A stretch of DNA of 47,544 nt from an uncultured Elusimicrobiales bacterium (GCA_944325055.1 CALUYP010000024.1:1-47544); one strand, 5' to 3'. Shown: positions 1 through 8,811, counted from the first letter of the stretch. The notes: generated by a model from the sequence alone, not told the origin. A program made the numbers and translations.

Positions 1-1451
1 TTTACGGCGCCGGACGACTGGGCCGCGGCTTGTTTTGCGTCGGCCGCCCAGCGGATACCGTTCACTTTGGCTTCGCCTTTGAGGTACAAGAGCCCTTTGT
101 CTGCGCAGGTGGCGACGATGAACACATTTTCGTCCGTAATCGGCAGTCCCGCTTCTTTGAGTTTTGCTTCGGCCACTTTCAGGCCTTTTTTCGGATCGGC
201 GTCGTTAATCTCCAGCGGCGTTTTGGTGGTAGGCGGCAAACCCAGCTGCTGGCTGGCTTCTTTGACGACTTCCGGGTCGGGTTCTACCGGCGTTTTGCCA
301 AAATAGCCCAGCACCATTTTGCCGTAGCCGGGGGTAATTTTCTTCCACGGGCCGAACATGACGTTGCTGTACGCCTGCTGGAAATAAAATTGGGAAACGG
401 GCGTAACCGACGTGCCGAAACCGCCGAGTTTCACGCATTCGCCCATCGCTTTTACCACTTCGGGGAATTTGTCAAACGTGCCGTTGTCGCGCATCATTTG
501 GGTATTGGCCGTCAGCGCGCCGCCCGGCAGCGGAGAGAACGGAATAATCGGGTTGACCGCCGTCGCCTCGGGCGGCAGGAAGTATTTGCTCATACAATCC
601 TGGAACACGTTTTCGGCTTCTTGGATTTTCTTGGGATCAATATCCAAGGTGTATTCCGTACCGCGAAGCGCATGCCACATCGTCAAAATATCGGGCTGGC
701 ACGTACCGCCGGAAACGGGCTGCATGGAAAGATCCAGTTGGTCCGCCCCTGCGTGGATAGCTTCCAGACAGCAGGCGATAGAGTTGCCCGCCGTTTCGTG
801 CGTGTGGAACACAATTTTTGTTCCTTCGGGCAGCACCCGGCGCGCCATCGCAACGGTTTTTCCGACGGTGGCCGGCGTGGAAGTGCCGGACGCGTCTTTA
901 AAGCAGAGCGAGTCAAATGGAACGCCGGAATCTAAAATTTGGCGCAGGATTTTCTCGTAAAATTCTTCGGTATGGATCTTGCCGGTGTGATCCCAGCCCG
1001 GAGCTAAAGACATCATGCTGACGCATACTTCGTGCTTGAGTCCCGCGTCGTGAATGCACTGGCCGGAATAGATTAGGTTATTTACGTCGTTTAACGCGTC
1101 AAAGTTGCGGATCGTGGTGGTGCCGTGTTTTTTAAACAGTTGGGCGTGGGCTTTAATTACGTCGGAAGATTGGCTTTCCAGACCAACCACGTTTACGCCG
1201 CGCGCCAAGGTCTGCAGGTTGGCGTCCGGCCCGGCGGTTTTGCGGAAAGTATCCATCATATCAAAGGCGTTTTCGATGCAGTAGAAGAACAACGCTTGAA
1301 AGCGTGCGCCGCCGCCGAATTCCATATGGTTGATTCCCGCGTGGCGGGCGGCTTCCACCGCCGGCATAAAATCTTTGGTCAGTACGCGCGCTCCGTAGAC
1401 GGATTGAAACCCGTCGCGAAACGCAGTCAGCATAAAATTAATTTTTTTCAT
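1..1451 (-). CDS. oadA: Oxaloacetate decarboxylase alpha subunit / pyruvate carboxylase subunit B (carboxyltransferase), C-terminus beyond window
   Basis: About 483 codons are visible. The gene starts at the ATG at 1451 and runs off the left edge, so the C-terminal part and any biotinyl domain are not seen. The protein begins MKKINFMLTAFRDGFQSVYG, the conserved start of biotin-dependent carboxyltransferases. It carries the metal-site and active-site patterns CFKDASGT and FHTHETAG and the later VSGGTCQPD segment. The family moves the carboxyl group of oxaloacetate to enzyme-bound biotin; in Na+-pumping complexes the membrane beta subunit then releases CO2. The gamma-like gene lies 18 nt upstream and a biotin ligase gene precedes that, so the three form one minus-strand unit. 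A beta subunit is expected beyond the window. A GGGGGAAG ribosome site precedes the ATG. The alpha call is strong; oadA versus pycB depends on the unseen part. Confidence 0.9.
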   Translation of the reverse strand, partial: MKKINFMLTAFRDGFQSVYGARVLTKDFMPAVEAARHAGINHMEFGGGARFQALFFYCIENAFDMMDTFRKTAGPDANLQTLARGVNVVGLESQSSDVIKAHAQLFKKHGTTTIRNFDALNDVNNLIYSGQCIHDAGLKHEVCVSMMSLAPGWDHTGKIHTEEFYEKILRQILDSGVPFDSLCFKDASGTSTPATVGKTVAMARRVLPEGTKIVFHTHETAGNSIACCLEAIHAGADQLDLSMQPVSGGTCQPDILTMWHALRGTEYTLDIDPKKIQEAENVFQDCMSKYFLPPEATAVNPIIPFSPLPGGALTANTQMMRDNGTFDKFPEVVKAMGECVKLGGFGTSVTPVSQFYFQQAYSNVMFGPWKKITPGYGKMVLGYFGKTPVEPDPEVVKEASQQLGLPPTTKTPLEINDADPKKGLKVAEAKLKEAGLPITDENVFIVATCADKGLLYLKGEAKVNGIRWAADAKQAAAQSSGAV

Positions 1452-1469
1452 AGTGTTTCTTCCCCCGGT

Positions 1470-1688
1470 TTATTTTCCCTGAAATCGTTTTGCGGCGGCC
1501 ACGGCCACAGCGATTAACGCATTATCTTGCACGCCGGCTGCAGTTTGCGGAAAGTATTTTTCCATCGTCTCTACCAGCTTGCCCAATATTTTCATGATTC
1601 CAACCATGATGATCAGAAACGTAAAAACAACCAACATCCCAATGATGGTAATGTTGACGGACTGCATCATTAGATTATCTGCACTCAT
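1470..1688 (-). CDS. oadG: Oxaloacetate decarboxylase gamma chain-like small membrane protein
   Basis: A 72-residue protein with one strong hydrophobic helix (about residues 12-34, NITIIGMLVVFTFLIIMVGI) followed by an amphipathic stretch. This is the size and shape of OadG, which anchors the decarboxylase alpha subunit to the membrane beta subunit. Its ATG overlaps the final TGA of the upstream biotin-ligase reading frame as ATGA, and oadA begins 18 nt after its stop. An AGGAG lies about 10 nt before the start. The product is too short for a firm call from sequence alone, so the assignment rests mainly on position and topology. Confidence 0.75.
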   Translation of the reverse strand: MSADNLMMQSVNITIIGMLVVFTFLIIMVGIMKILGKLVETMEKYFPQTAAGVQDNALIAVAVAAAKRFQGK

Positions 1689-1846
1689 ACAATCAGGTCT
1701 CCTATATAAATTTCTTCCGGGCCGTTAGCGGTAGCCAGCAAAAGCGTTCCGCGTAAAGATACGTCCTGCACCGTTCCGAAAAGGGGTTTCTCACCGTTTT
1801 TAACGGTGATTTCTTTGCCTAGGAAAGGAAATCTTTCCCGGTAAGC
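1685..1846 (-). pseudogene. birA: C-terminal domain of birA lying after the in-frame TAA
   Basis: In the same frame as the upstream ligase ORF, codons after the TAA read AYRERFPFLGKEITV, then NGEKPLFGTV, SLRGTLLLAT and EEIYIGDLIV, and end in TGA at 1685-1687. This matches the small SH3-like C-terminal domain of biotin protein ligases (a GK-x-V strand, a G-x-V strand and an L-L-L strand). The final TGA overlaps the oadG ATG, the normal operon arrangement, so the frame was coding until recently or still is. Confidence 0.75.
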
Positions 1847-2389
1847 TTAGCAGATGGCGGCAAAGCCGCGTTCCTCTACGGCAGGATAATCCTGCCAAAA
1901 ATAGTTCAGAATGTCTTGTAACAAAGCTTGTGGGTCCGCTTCTATGCCCAACATATATAGAGAGGTGGCCGGCTGTCCCACGTTTGGCATCGTTTTCTGT
2001 CCTACGTTTACCCCCGTGCCGATTACCATCCCTTCCAATCGCCCGCCGGATAAAACGCCTTCGCTTAAAATGCCGCAGAGCTTTTTGCCGTCTGCCAGTA
2101 CATCATTCGGCCATTTTAAGTAGGTGCGGGGAAATAATTTTTCTATGGCGCGGCAGAGTGAAAGCCCCATCAGTTGGGTAAAATTCGGCCAAAAATCGGT
2201 ATGCTGCGGCTTAATTAAAACGGAGAAATAAAGTCCGCCTTCCTCCGAGATCCATTTGCGGTTAAAACGGCCTCTCCCGGCCGTTTGTCTGCGTGCCGTT
2301 ACAAGGGTGCCATGCGGCAGCGAAGCGCAGTTTGCTTTTAGGTAATTATTGGTCGAATCAATCTCTTCAAAATGGATCACGTTGCTCAT
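1847..2389 (-). CDS. birA: Biotin-[acetyl-CoA-carboxylase] ligase, catalytic domain; reading frame cut by an in-frame TAA
   Basis: The 180-residue open frame has the ligase core: the IDSTNNYLK substrate segment, the GRGRFNRKW biotin/ATP loop, LKWPNDVLADGKKLCGIL and VIGTGVNV. There is no N-terminal helix-turn-helix, so this is the monofunctional type that only attaches biotin to carrier proteins. The frame stops at a TAA (1847-1849), but translation continues in the same frame for 53 more codons through a typical ligase C-terminal domain, ending at a TGA that overlaps oadG. It is therefore probably one gene of about 234 residues with a point nonsense change or a base-calling error. No Shine-Dalgarno is seen; TACAAT lies 6 nt before the ATG. 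The partner oadA needs biotin, so loss of function would matter. Confidence 0.88.
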   Translation of the reverse strand: MSNVIHFEEIDSTNNYLKANCASLPHGTLVTARRQTAGRGRFNRKWISEEGGLYFSVLIKPQHTDFWPNFTQLMGLSLCRAIEKLFPRTYLKWPNDVLADGKKLCGILSEGVLSGGRLEGMVIGTGVNVGQKTMPNVGQPATSLYMLGIEADPQALLQDILNYFWQDYPAVEERGFAAIC

Positions 2390-2419
2390 ATTTTCATTGT
2401 AACAAATAAAGCAGTTTCT
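2390..2419 (-). promoter_or_regulatory. Probable promoter of birA-oadG-oadA, leaderless
   Basis: On the minus strand GCGACA (plus 2414-2419) and TACAAT (plus 2396-2401) are separated by 17 nt. TACAAT lies only 6 nt before the birA ATG. No purine-rich ribosome site is present, so transcription would begin at or next to the start codon. Prediction by eye. Confidence 0.5.
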
Positions 2420-2431
2420 GTCGCTGAAAGG

Positions 2432-2468
2432 AAAAAAGATTCGCCCGTTTAAAAAAGAGCGAATCTTT
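2432..2468 (-). terminator. Rho-independent terminator after pdxA
   Basis: The arms AAGATTCGC and GCGAATCTT pair around a 14-nt loop. On the minus strand the hairpin is followed by TTTTTT. It lies 87 nt beyond the pdxA stop and just upstream of the birA promoter, so it should end the Mfd-PdxA transcript. Confidence 0.75.
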
Positions 2469-2554
2469 ATGTTTTTGAAATTATTTTTTCAACCGGATTG
2501 AAAAGATTTTTTGTTATTTCAGATAAACGGTACGAGCCATCTTTTAGAGTATAC

Positions 2555-3490
2555 TTAAAAAATATCCGGCGCTTTACTCCGCTTAGCCGCAAATAAAATG
2601 GCCGCCATCATGCTTTGGGCGTTTGCCTTGTGTTTGCCTGCAATATCAAAAGCGGTTCCATGAGTCGGAGAAGTGCGCAAAAATTTAAGGCCGGCCGTGA
2701 TGTGTACGATGGGATCCCGGGCCGCTAATTTAAGACCCAGCAACGCTTGATCGTGGTACATACATAACAATCCGTCATATTGCCCTTGCGCATGGGAAGA
2801 CCATAAACTGTCTGCCGGGAAAGGGCCGTTGGCGTTGATTCCTTGTCTTCGCAAAAGACGGACCGCCGGCTCTAGAACCAGCTTTTCTTCCACACCAAAT
2901 TTGCCGTTGTCTCCGGCGTGCGGATTCAGTGCACATAATGCAATGCGAGGCCGCTTTATACCCAGACGGTTTAATGCCTTCGAAAAATGCCGGCACGCCT
3001 GACAGACCCGCGTACGGGTAATCAAATCCGGTAAGTCTGAGATAGCAAAATGCTCGCTTACCAAAGCGCAGCGGATCCGTCCGCTGACAAACATCATAAG
3101 TCCTTCTTTTCCCGCCCGCTCCCGCAGTAATTCCGTGTGTCCAATATAGGGGATCTTTCCTAACGCCCAGCTTTGTTTTGAAATCGGTGCGGTGACCAAC
3201 GAACAACCTGTTTTTAATGCCAGTTTGCATCCCAGTTCTACTGCTTTAAAAGAAGACAAGCCGCCCGCTTCCGTCGGTCCATGCGGAGCATCTTGCAGGC
3301 ATTCGCAGGTATCCATACTGACCAGCCGTGCCAGGCGTTCTGAAAATCCCGCACGGAAAAGAGAACACGGCTCCCCAATGACAATCGGAGAACAAGCGTG
3401 CTGTACTAAAGGGCTCTTTAGCGCTTTAACGGTTACTTCCGGGCCGACCCCGAGCGGGTCTCCCGCAGTGATAAATACAACAGGTTTCAT
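2555..3490 (-). CDS. pdxA: 4-hydroxythreonine-4-phosphate dehydrogenase (pyridoxal 5'-phosphate synthesis)
   Basis: A 311-residue protein from the ATG at 3490. It begins MKPVVFITAGDPLGVGPEV, the PdxA phosphate/NAD-binding start, and has TAPISK, IGHTE, the metal-ligand stretch ALNPHAGDNGKFG, DSLW, MYHDQ and the C-terminal RTSPTHGTAFDIAG. PdxA oxidises 4-phosphohydroxy-threonine to the precursor joined by PdxJ to make pyridoxine phosphate. An in-frame TTG 27 nt upstream is possible but has no better ribosome site, and the ATG matches the family N-terminus. It is last in a minus-strand run after two SurA-type genes, about 98 nt from the previous stop. A hairpin terminator follows. Confidence 0.93.
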   Translation of the reverse strand: MKPVVFITAGDPLGVGPEVTVKALKSPLVQHACSPIVIGEPCSLFRAGFSERLARLVSMDTCECLQDAPHGPTEAGGLSSFKAVELGCKLALKTGCSLVTAPISKQSWALGKIPYIGHTELLRERAGKEGLMMFVSGRIRCALVSEHFAISDLPDLITRTRVCQACRHFSKALNRLGIKRPRIALCALNPHAGDNGKFGVEEKLVLEPAVRLLRRQGINANGPFPADSLWSSHAQGQYDGLLCMYHDQALLGLKLAARDPIVHITAGLKFLRTSPTHGTAFDIAGKHKANAQSMMAAILFAAKRSKAPDIF

Positions 3491-3515
3491 GATTTGTCCG
3501 AATCTGTTTAAACTC

Positions 3516-3547
3516 AAAAAGGAGGCGAGGAACCGTTTTGCCTTTTT
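3516..3547 (-). terminator. Weak hairpin between the surA-like gene and pdxA
   Basis: On the minus strand AAAAAGG pairs with CCTTTTT across about 18 nt, with an alternative inner AGGC/GCCT pairing, and the 3' arm is itself T-rich. It could attenuate between the chaperone genes and pdxA. The stem is A/T-rich, so confidence is low. Confidence 0.3.
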
Positions 3548-3588
3548 AGGTTATCACTTAATTGGACAGAACTCCCTATCCGTTTCCG

Positions 3589-4815
3589 TTATTTTTTGGA
3601 TTCTTCCGCTTTTGTTGCTTGCGGTTTATTATCTCCGGATTTGGCGTTGGAAGCGGCTTGGCTGCTAGCTGACTCTTCAGCAGCGGAAGCATTGTCTTGC
3701 AAAAGCGCGTCAGATTCAAATTTTATGGTAACTTTTACGTCCGCTTTGTTATATAACTCTTCAATATATTCAGCCATTGCCAATTGTACGCGTTGCTGGG
3801 CCAAATATTGACCTAAATCTTTGGCAACATCTTCGTAAGAAATGGATCTCTCCGCACGTTTTTCTTTAATCTTGATAATATGAAACCCCAATTCGCTCTT
3901 GATCGGATCGCTTACTTTCCCAACCGCCAGCGAGAAGGCTTTGGCGTCTATTTCTTTGGGAGCTATTCCTTTGATTAAAATCATATCGCCCCCGCTGATC
4001 AGCGAATTTTTGTCTTCGGTATATTTTTTTACCGCTTCCGAAAAATCCATTCCACCGTCAATTTCCTTTTTAATTTGTTTTGCCAGCGCTTCTTTTTTCG
4101 CCGCTTCTTCCGGTTTCATGTCTTTCGTTACGGACAAATAAATATGCCCGATGCGGACTTGCTCTCCGGTCAGTTGTTTTAACTTCGCCGCAATCGCTTG
4201 CGCTTCTTTTAAACGGGTGGGATTTTCTTTTTCCAATTCTTTTATTTTTTTGGTTTTATTTTTCATTACCGCTTCCACATCTTCATAAAGCGCTTTCGCG
4301 TCCGCCTCTTCGACGGGTTTTACTTCCGCCTGCAGTTTTTGCTCCATCAGCTTGCGTACGGCAATGTCTTTCGAAAGTTTATTCTTGTATGTTTTGAGGC
4401 TCATCCCTTGTTTCTTGAGGGCTTCGTTAAAGCGTTTGTCTGCTCCTTTCGGATCCTGCTGGCCGGTTGTTTCATCTATGATAAAACGGGTTTTGATTTC
4501 ATTTAAGCCTTCATCAATTTCCGAGTCTTTTACTTGTATCTTTTCTTCTTCGGCGGCTTGGTAAAGAAGTTCTTTGGAAATGAGCTCTTTAAGCACTTCG
4601 CGGCCCAAAATATCCTTCGCATAAGGTTGTTCTAAAAATTGAGGAGCCGCCGATTGGTATTGTTCTACTACTCCGTCCAAGTAAGCATCATATTCAGAGG
4701 CCAGCACCGGACGTCCGTTTACCGTCGCTACAGAAGATTCCATGACTTTACCTTCCAAGCTCACAGCGCTCGCTGCCAGCAGCACCGCCAAAAATAATCT
4801 ACTCGTCTTTTTCAT
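3589..4815 (-). CDS. SurA/PrsA-type periplasmic peptidyl-prolyl cis-trans isomerase
   Basis: A 408-residue protein with a signal peptide (MKKTSRLFLAVLLAASAVS). A SurA-like N-terminal chaperone region covers roughly residues 25-200. A parvulin (PpiC) domain covers about residues 215-330: VRIGHIYLS, SGGDMILIKG, KVSDPIKSELGFHIIKIKEKR. The tail after about residue 365 is a low-complexity Ala/Ser/Lys segment. Such proteins help fold outer-membrane proteins in the periplasm. The start overlaps the end of the upstream lipoprotein isomerase gene by 17 nt, so the two are probably co-translated. The gene name is left open because SurA, PrsA and PpiC cannot be separated confidently by eye. Confidence 0.85.
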   Translation of the reverse strand: MKKTSRLFLAVLLAASAVSLEGKVMESSVATVNGRPVLASEYDAYLDGVVEQYQSAAPQFLEQPYAKDILGREVLKELISKELLYQAAEEEKIQVKDSEIDEGLNEIKTRFIIDETTGQQDPKGADKRFNEALKKQGMSLKTYKNKLSKDIAVRKLMEQKLQAEVKPVEEADAKALYEDVEAVMKNKTKKIKELEKENPTRLKEAQAIAAKLKQLTGEQVRIGHIYLSVTKDMKPEEAAKKEALAKQIKKEIDGGMDFSEAVKKYTEDKNSLISGGDMILIKGIAPKEIDAKAFSLAVGKVSDPIKSELGFHIIKIKEKRAERSISYEDVAKDLGQYLAQQRVQLAMAEYIEELYNKADVKVTIKFESDALLQDNASAAEESASSQAASNAKSGDNKPQATKAEESKK

Positions 4816-5617
4816 ATATCACAACCTCGTATTTGTTTTTTAAAGAATCCAAAACTTGATCCAACTTCTTATTTTCCAATACTTCCCGTATCCGCGGCTC
4901 GGCTTCTTTGCGTCCAAGCCGTTTTTCACGCGTCTTCCTTATTATATGAAATCCTTGGGAAGTTTTGAAAAAACCTTGTATGCTGCCTGTGGGTGAGTTG
5001 GCAGCAATTACCTCAATATCAGCCAAATATTCCCCAGGCATAAAAGATAACTCCCGCAGCGATTCCGGTGCGATACTGTATTGCCGTTCCAATTCGTTCC
5101 AGCGCCCCGGGGATGCTTTTAGCGCCCGTAGGACTTGGTCTGCCGTTTGGGCGTTGTCGATAATAATTTGCTGCAAGGTCATTTCATATGGATATTTTTT
5201 ATAGTAATCCGCTATTTCTTCATCCGTGACGGCGGTTTCTCCTCTTTCTTTTAATTCCGAATACCATAACTGTTCCAACGTTTGTTCCCCAAACTCGCGG
5301 TATATCTGCGCCAATTGAGCTTGTTTATCCTCCATAATGGAAAGATATACGTCCGATTGGTCCAGCCCGGCCTCTTTGGCAGCGGCATGAATTAATTTTT
5401 CGCGCGTTATGATTTGAAGCAAATTCTGCCGCCCAATCGAAGTTTTCGCAAATTCCCGGTCTTCTTCCGGCAGCAACGCCAAACGGGCCGATACGTCTTC
5501 TTCCGTAATGATTTCATTCCCAACGCGCGCGGCTGTTTCGTCTGACGGAGAAGGAGCTTGTTGTTGGCAGCCCAGCACGGTTAGCAAAATGACTGTTATC
5601 AAAATACTTCGTTTCAT
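4799..5617 (-). CDS. Lipoprotein peptidyl-prolyl isomerase, SurA/PpiC-like
   Basis: About 272 residues. The N-terminus MKRSILITVILLTVLGCQQQ is a signal peptide with a V-L-G-C lipobox (Cys17), so the product should be lipid-anchored. It has a SurA-like helical region (VGNEIITEEDVSARL, LLQIITREKLIHAAAKEAG) and then a parvulin-type domain (MTLQQIIIDNAQTADQVL, FMPGEYLADIE, TSQGFHIIRKTREKR). An alternative ATG lies 6 nt upstream (5623). The gene begins about 14 nt after the mfd stop and overlaps the next chaperone gene by 17 nt. A mfd-chaperone-chaperone order suggests a shared transcript. Function as an outer-membrane protein chaperone is inferred from the family. Confidence 0.8.
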   Translation of the reverse strand: MKRSILITVILLTVLGCQQQAPSPSDETAARVGNEIITEEDVSARLALLPEEDREFAKTSIGRQNLLQIITREKLIHAAAKEAGLDQSDVYLSIMEDKQAQLAQIYREFGEQTLEQLWYSELKERGETAVTDEEIADYYKKYPYEMTLQQIIIDNAQTADQVLRALKASPGRWNELERQYSIAPESLRELSFMPGEYLADIEVIAANSPTGSIQGFFKTSQGFHIIRKTREKRLGRKEAEPRIREVLENKKLDQVLDSLKNKYEVVIYEKDE

Positions 5618-5631
5618 ACCCATATACTATA

Positions 5632-8600
5632 TCATTTTTGCGGATTTAAAATGCTTTCAAAAAAACAAATGCTTTCCCGTGCAAAAGACACCGTATCTTG
5701 ACCTGTTGGCGCAACAATCCGGATGCCGTCCCCATTTTTGGATTTGATAAATTCCACTCGATCCGCGCCAAACCGGTTGAATAATTCTCCCGGCAGACCG
5801 GGCGGCATTTGAAACCGACGTGTAAAAAGCAGTTCCATTTTTCCATCCACCCAATCCATATGATATATTTCCATCGCGCCGGCGCGTGAAGAAAGTTGAA
5901 ATAATTTAGTCAAATTCTGGATTTCCTCAGGAAGCGGACCGCTCAGATCTTGTAGTTTTGCCAAAATGATTTTCGTCTTTTCTTCATCGGCGCTCATCAG
6001 CTCTTTATAATAACGCAGCCGGTCCGCTTCGTCTGGAATATAATCCGGCGGAATATAGGCGGAAACGGGTAAATTAATTTTGGCGCGCAAAGTGCGTTCC
6101 ACGCGTTCGCCTTTGAGTTTTTTGACTTCCGCTGCCACTAAATCACAATATAAACTTAATCCGACTTCATTGACGTATCCGTGTTGTTTTACGCCTAATA
6201 AATCACCCGCTCCGCGTATTTCCATATCGCGTAAGGCCAAGCGGAAACCGCTGCCTAGTTCTCCAAATTCCATCAGCGCCGCTAAGCGCTGGCGGGCTTC
6301 TTCGGTGGGATCTTTTTCCTCTTTGGGTTTCCAGTAAACGGCGGACAAATCGGCAAAATTGTCTTGAGGGGCTTCTTTTTGTTTAAATAGCCAATCCGGA
6401 TGAAATAAATAGCAATAGGCTTTGGTGCTGCCTCGGCCGATTCGTCCGCGCAGCTGGTAAAGCTGGGCCAGCCCAAAGTTATGGGCGTTTTCCACAATCA
6501 GCGTGTTGGCGTTGGTAATGTCTATGCCGGATTCAATAATGGTGGATGCCAGCAGAATATCGTACCGGCCTTTATTAAAATCCCATAAAGTTTGTTCCAG
6601 TTCCTTTTCATCCATTTGACCGTGGGCCATGCAGATGCGCGCTTGCGGAACCAGCTGTTTTAAAAATAAATAGCGCGACTGCATGCTTTGTACGCTGTTA
6701 TATACATAATAAATCTGCCCCCCGCGGGCCAGCTCCCGGTTGATGGCGGCGGCGGCTAAATCATTGTTCCAAGAAGTAACCACTGTTTTAATGGGAGTCC
6801 GTCCGCGCGGAGGTGTGTCTATGAGCGAGATGTCGCGCAGGGAAGAAAGAGATTGGTTGAGCGTGCGCGGAATCGGCGTGGCGCTTAACAGCAGGGAATG
6901 TACCCCTGTCATCTTCGAGCGGATTTTTTCTTTCTGTTTTACTCCAAAACGATGTTCTTCGTCAATAATCACAAGCCCTAAATCGTGAAATTCAATATCT
7001 TTGCTCATCAACCGGTGGGTGCCGATAATAATATCACAAACCCCGTTTTTTAATTCTTCAATCACTTCTTTTTGCTCTTTAGGCGTTTGAAACCGACACA
7101 GCATCCGCACGTTGACGGGGAAGCCCGCCATCCGTTTGGAAAAAGTTTTGTAATGCTGGTCTGCTAAAATGGTGGTGGGAACGAGCACCATTACTTGTTT
7201 GCCCGACAAAGCGACTTTTAAAGCGGCGCGCATGGCGACTTCAGTCTTGCCAAAACCCACGTCTCCCACCAGTACCCGGTCCATGGGTTTAGGTAAATCC
7301 AAATCGTGCAGCGTGTCTTGAATCGCTTGTTCCTGGCCGGGGGTTAATACATAGGGGAACGAATCGGCAAATTCTTGTTCAATTCGTGCGTCGCCCGGTA
7401 CTTCGGGCGCCGCAGACGCTTGGCGCAACGCTTCCAGCCGCAGAATTTCTTTGGCCGATTTCTGGGCTTCTTCCTTTACCCGTTTCTTCACCTCTTTCCA
7501 TGCCGCACCGCCCAATACGGAAAGAGCCGGACGTTTGCCCCCCGCTCCTATATATTTCTGTACTTTTTTGAAATCATACATCGGTACGTATAACCGGCTG
7601 CCACGCCGGTATTCGATAATTAAACAATCGGTGGGATTTTCTTCTTTATCCATTATTTCCAATCCCAAATACCGTCCGATTCCGTGCTCTTGGTGTACCA
7701 CATAATCGCCAGCCTGCAGTTCTTTAAAACGTACCCGTTTGGCGCCTTCGACGTCAAACCGTTTAAGCACGTTGGCGGTGTTGTAACGGCGGTTTAAAAT
7801 CTCGTTGGTGGTAATCAGGGCAAAGCGGTTTTCGGGACTGTAAAAACCTTGCGTGAGGGGGGAAATTTGAAAATTCGTTTTTTGCAAGTGCGGATAATCT
7901 GCGGCGAGTTCGGTCATCCGGTCCAGCTCTCCCCGGTTCAGACAGCACAAAGTCACGTTCATCCCCCGCTCTTGTAAAGAAGCCACTTCGTGGTCCAACA
8001 GCTCCATATTGGCGTTAAAGGCAATATGGGATTTGAGCCCGCAGTCTATTCCTTCTGCCGAGGGAAGCAGGGTGGTTATCACACAGCCGGGATAATCTGT
8101 GAGCGGAAAATCCTTCTCCGGTTCGTTAAATATCAAGCGATAATCCGCTGTATAATCTGATAATTGGGCCGGCGTTTGTTCAAATTTAAGGGGAATGATC
8201 ACGGCTTGATCCGTGTGTTCTTTGGTGTTTTGGGTGTCTAGGTCGAAGGCGCTGATGACATCTACACGGTTGCCTGCAAAATACAACCGCAGCGGTTCGG
8301 GGCGGTTTAAACAAAAAATATCCACCACGCTGCCGCGGGCTGCGTATTGTCCGGGTGTTTCGGCATAATCCTCACGGGTGTAGCCGGATTGTTCCAGGCG
8401 GTCCAGCAGTTCCTGCCGGCGGAAAGTGTCTCCGCGGTGTACGGTAAAAAGCAATTTTTTAAAAGTTTCAATGCTTGGCAGCGGAACGGAAAGAGCTTCA
8501 TAAGACGCGCTTAACAAACGGGGGCCTTGGACCGGGTTAAGCAATTCATACAAAGCATTCATTCGTCCGGTGTCCGTATCCGGAAAATGAAAAATTTGGG

Positions 8601-8775
8601 CGCCGCGCGGCGCAAATTCACGGGCGGCATTGTCGAAATCATCCGTTTCTGAAGCGGTAATAAATAAGGCGTTTTGTGCGTTATTTAAGTATTTTTGACA
8701 AACAAAATAGGCCTGCGCGGCGCCGTTGGGCAGCCCGTAGTAACGGGTAGGGACTGGCTTTTTTTTCTCTGTCAT
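5632..8775 (-). CDS. mfd: Transcription-repair coupling factor Mfd
   Basis: About 1047 residues from the ATG at 8775; a GTG at 8805 is an alternative start. The N-terminal part is the UvrB-like region. The RNA polymerase-interacting segment follows (LQAGDYVVHQEHGIGRYLGLE). Next is the superfamily-2 translocase: Walker A VGDVGFGKTEVAMR, the DEEH box VIIDEEHRFGV, LSATPIPRTL, then STIIESGIDI and QLRGRIGRG. The C-terminal TRCF domain follows. It is about 100 residues shorter than the E. coli protein. Mfd removes stalled RNA polymerase at DNA lesions and recruits UvrA. The gene starts shortly after the PBP1A stop and leads into two chaperone genes. Confidence 0.95.
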   Translation of the reverse strand: MTEKKKPVPTRYYGLPNGAAQAYFVCQKYLNNAQNALFITASETDDFDNAAREFAPRGAQIFHFPDTDTGRMNALYELLNPVQGPRLLSASYEALSVPLPSIETFKKLLFTVHRGDTFRRQELLDRLEQSGYTREDYAETPGQYAARGSVVDIFCLNRPEPLRLYFAGNRVDVISAFDLDTQNTKEHTDQAVIIPLKFEQTPAQLSDYTADYRLIFNEPEKDFPLTDYPGCVITTLLPSAEGIDCGLKSHIAFNANMELLDHEVASLQERGMNVTLCCLNRGELDRMTELAADYPHLQKTNFQISPLTQGFYSPENRFALITTNEILNRRYNTANVLKRFDVEGAKRVRFKELQAGDYVVHQEHGIGRYLGLEIMDKEENPTDCLIIEYRRGSRLYVPMYDFKKVQKYIGAGGKRPALSVLGGAAWKEVKKRVKEEAQKSAKEILRLEALRQASAAPEVPGDARIEQEFADSFPYVLTPGQEQAIQDTLHDLDLPKPMDRVLVGDVGFGKTEVAMRAALKVALSGKQVMVLVPTTILADQHYKTFSKRMAGFPVNVRMLCRFQTPKEQKEVIEELKNGVCDIIIGTHRLMSKDIEFHDLGLVIIDEEHRFGVKQKEKIRSKMTGVHSLLLSATPIPRTLNQSLSSLRDISLIDTPPRGRTPIKTVVTSWNNDLAAAAINRELARGGQIYYVYNSVQSMQSRYLFLKQLVPQARICMAHGQMDEKELEQTLWDFNKGRYDILLASTIIESGIDITNANTLIVENAHNFGLAQLYQLRGRIGRGSTKAYCYLFHPDWLFKQKEAPQDNFADLSAVYWKPKEEKDPTEEARQRLAALMEFGELGSGFRLALRDMEIRGAGDLLGVKQHGYVNEVGLSLYCDLVAAEVKKLKGERVERTLRAKINLPVSAYIPPDYIPDEADRLRYYKELMSADEEKTKIILAKLQDLSGPLPEEIQNLTKLFQLSSRAGAMEIYHMDWVDGKMELLFTRRFQMPPGLPGELFNRFGADRVEFIKSKNGDGIRIVAPTGQDTVSFARESICFFESILNPQK

Positions 8776-8811
8776 ACGCCAAAGCGTTTTTTGTCCCGGC
8801 GGCACAAACCG

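Noticed and set aside
30-935. Long plus-strand open frames opposite oadA (30-935, 412-960, 1125-1517)
   Set aside because: They are antisense shadows of the oadA reading frame, with low-complexity Arg/His-rich translations and no ribosome sites or family motifs.
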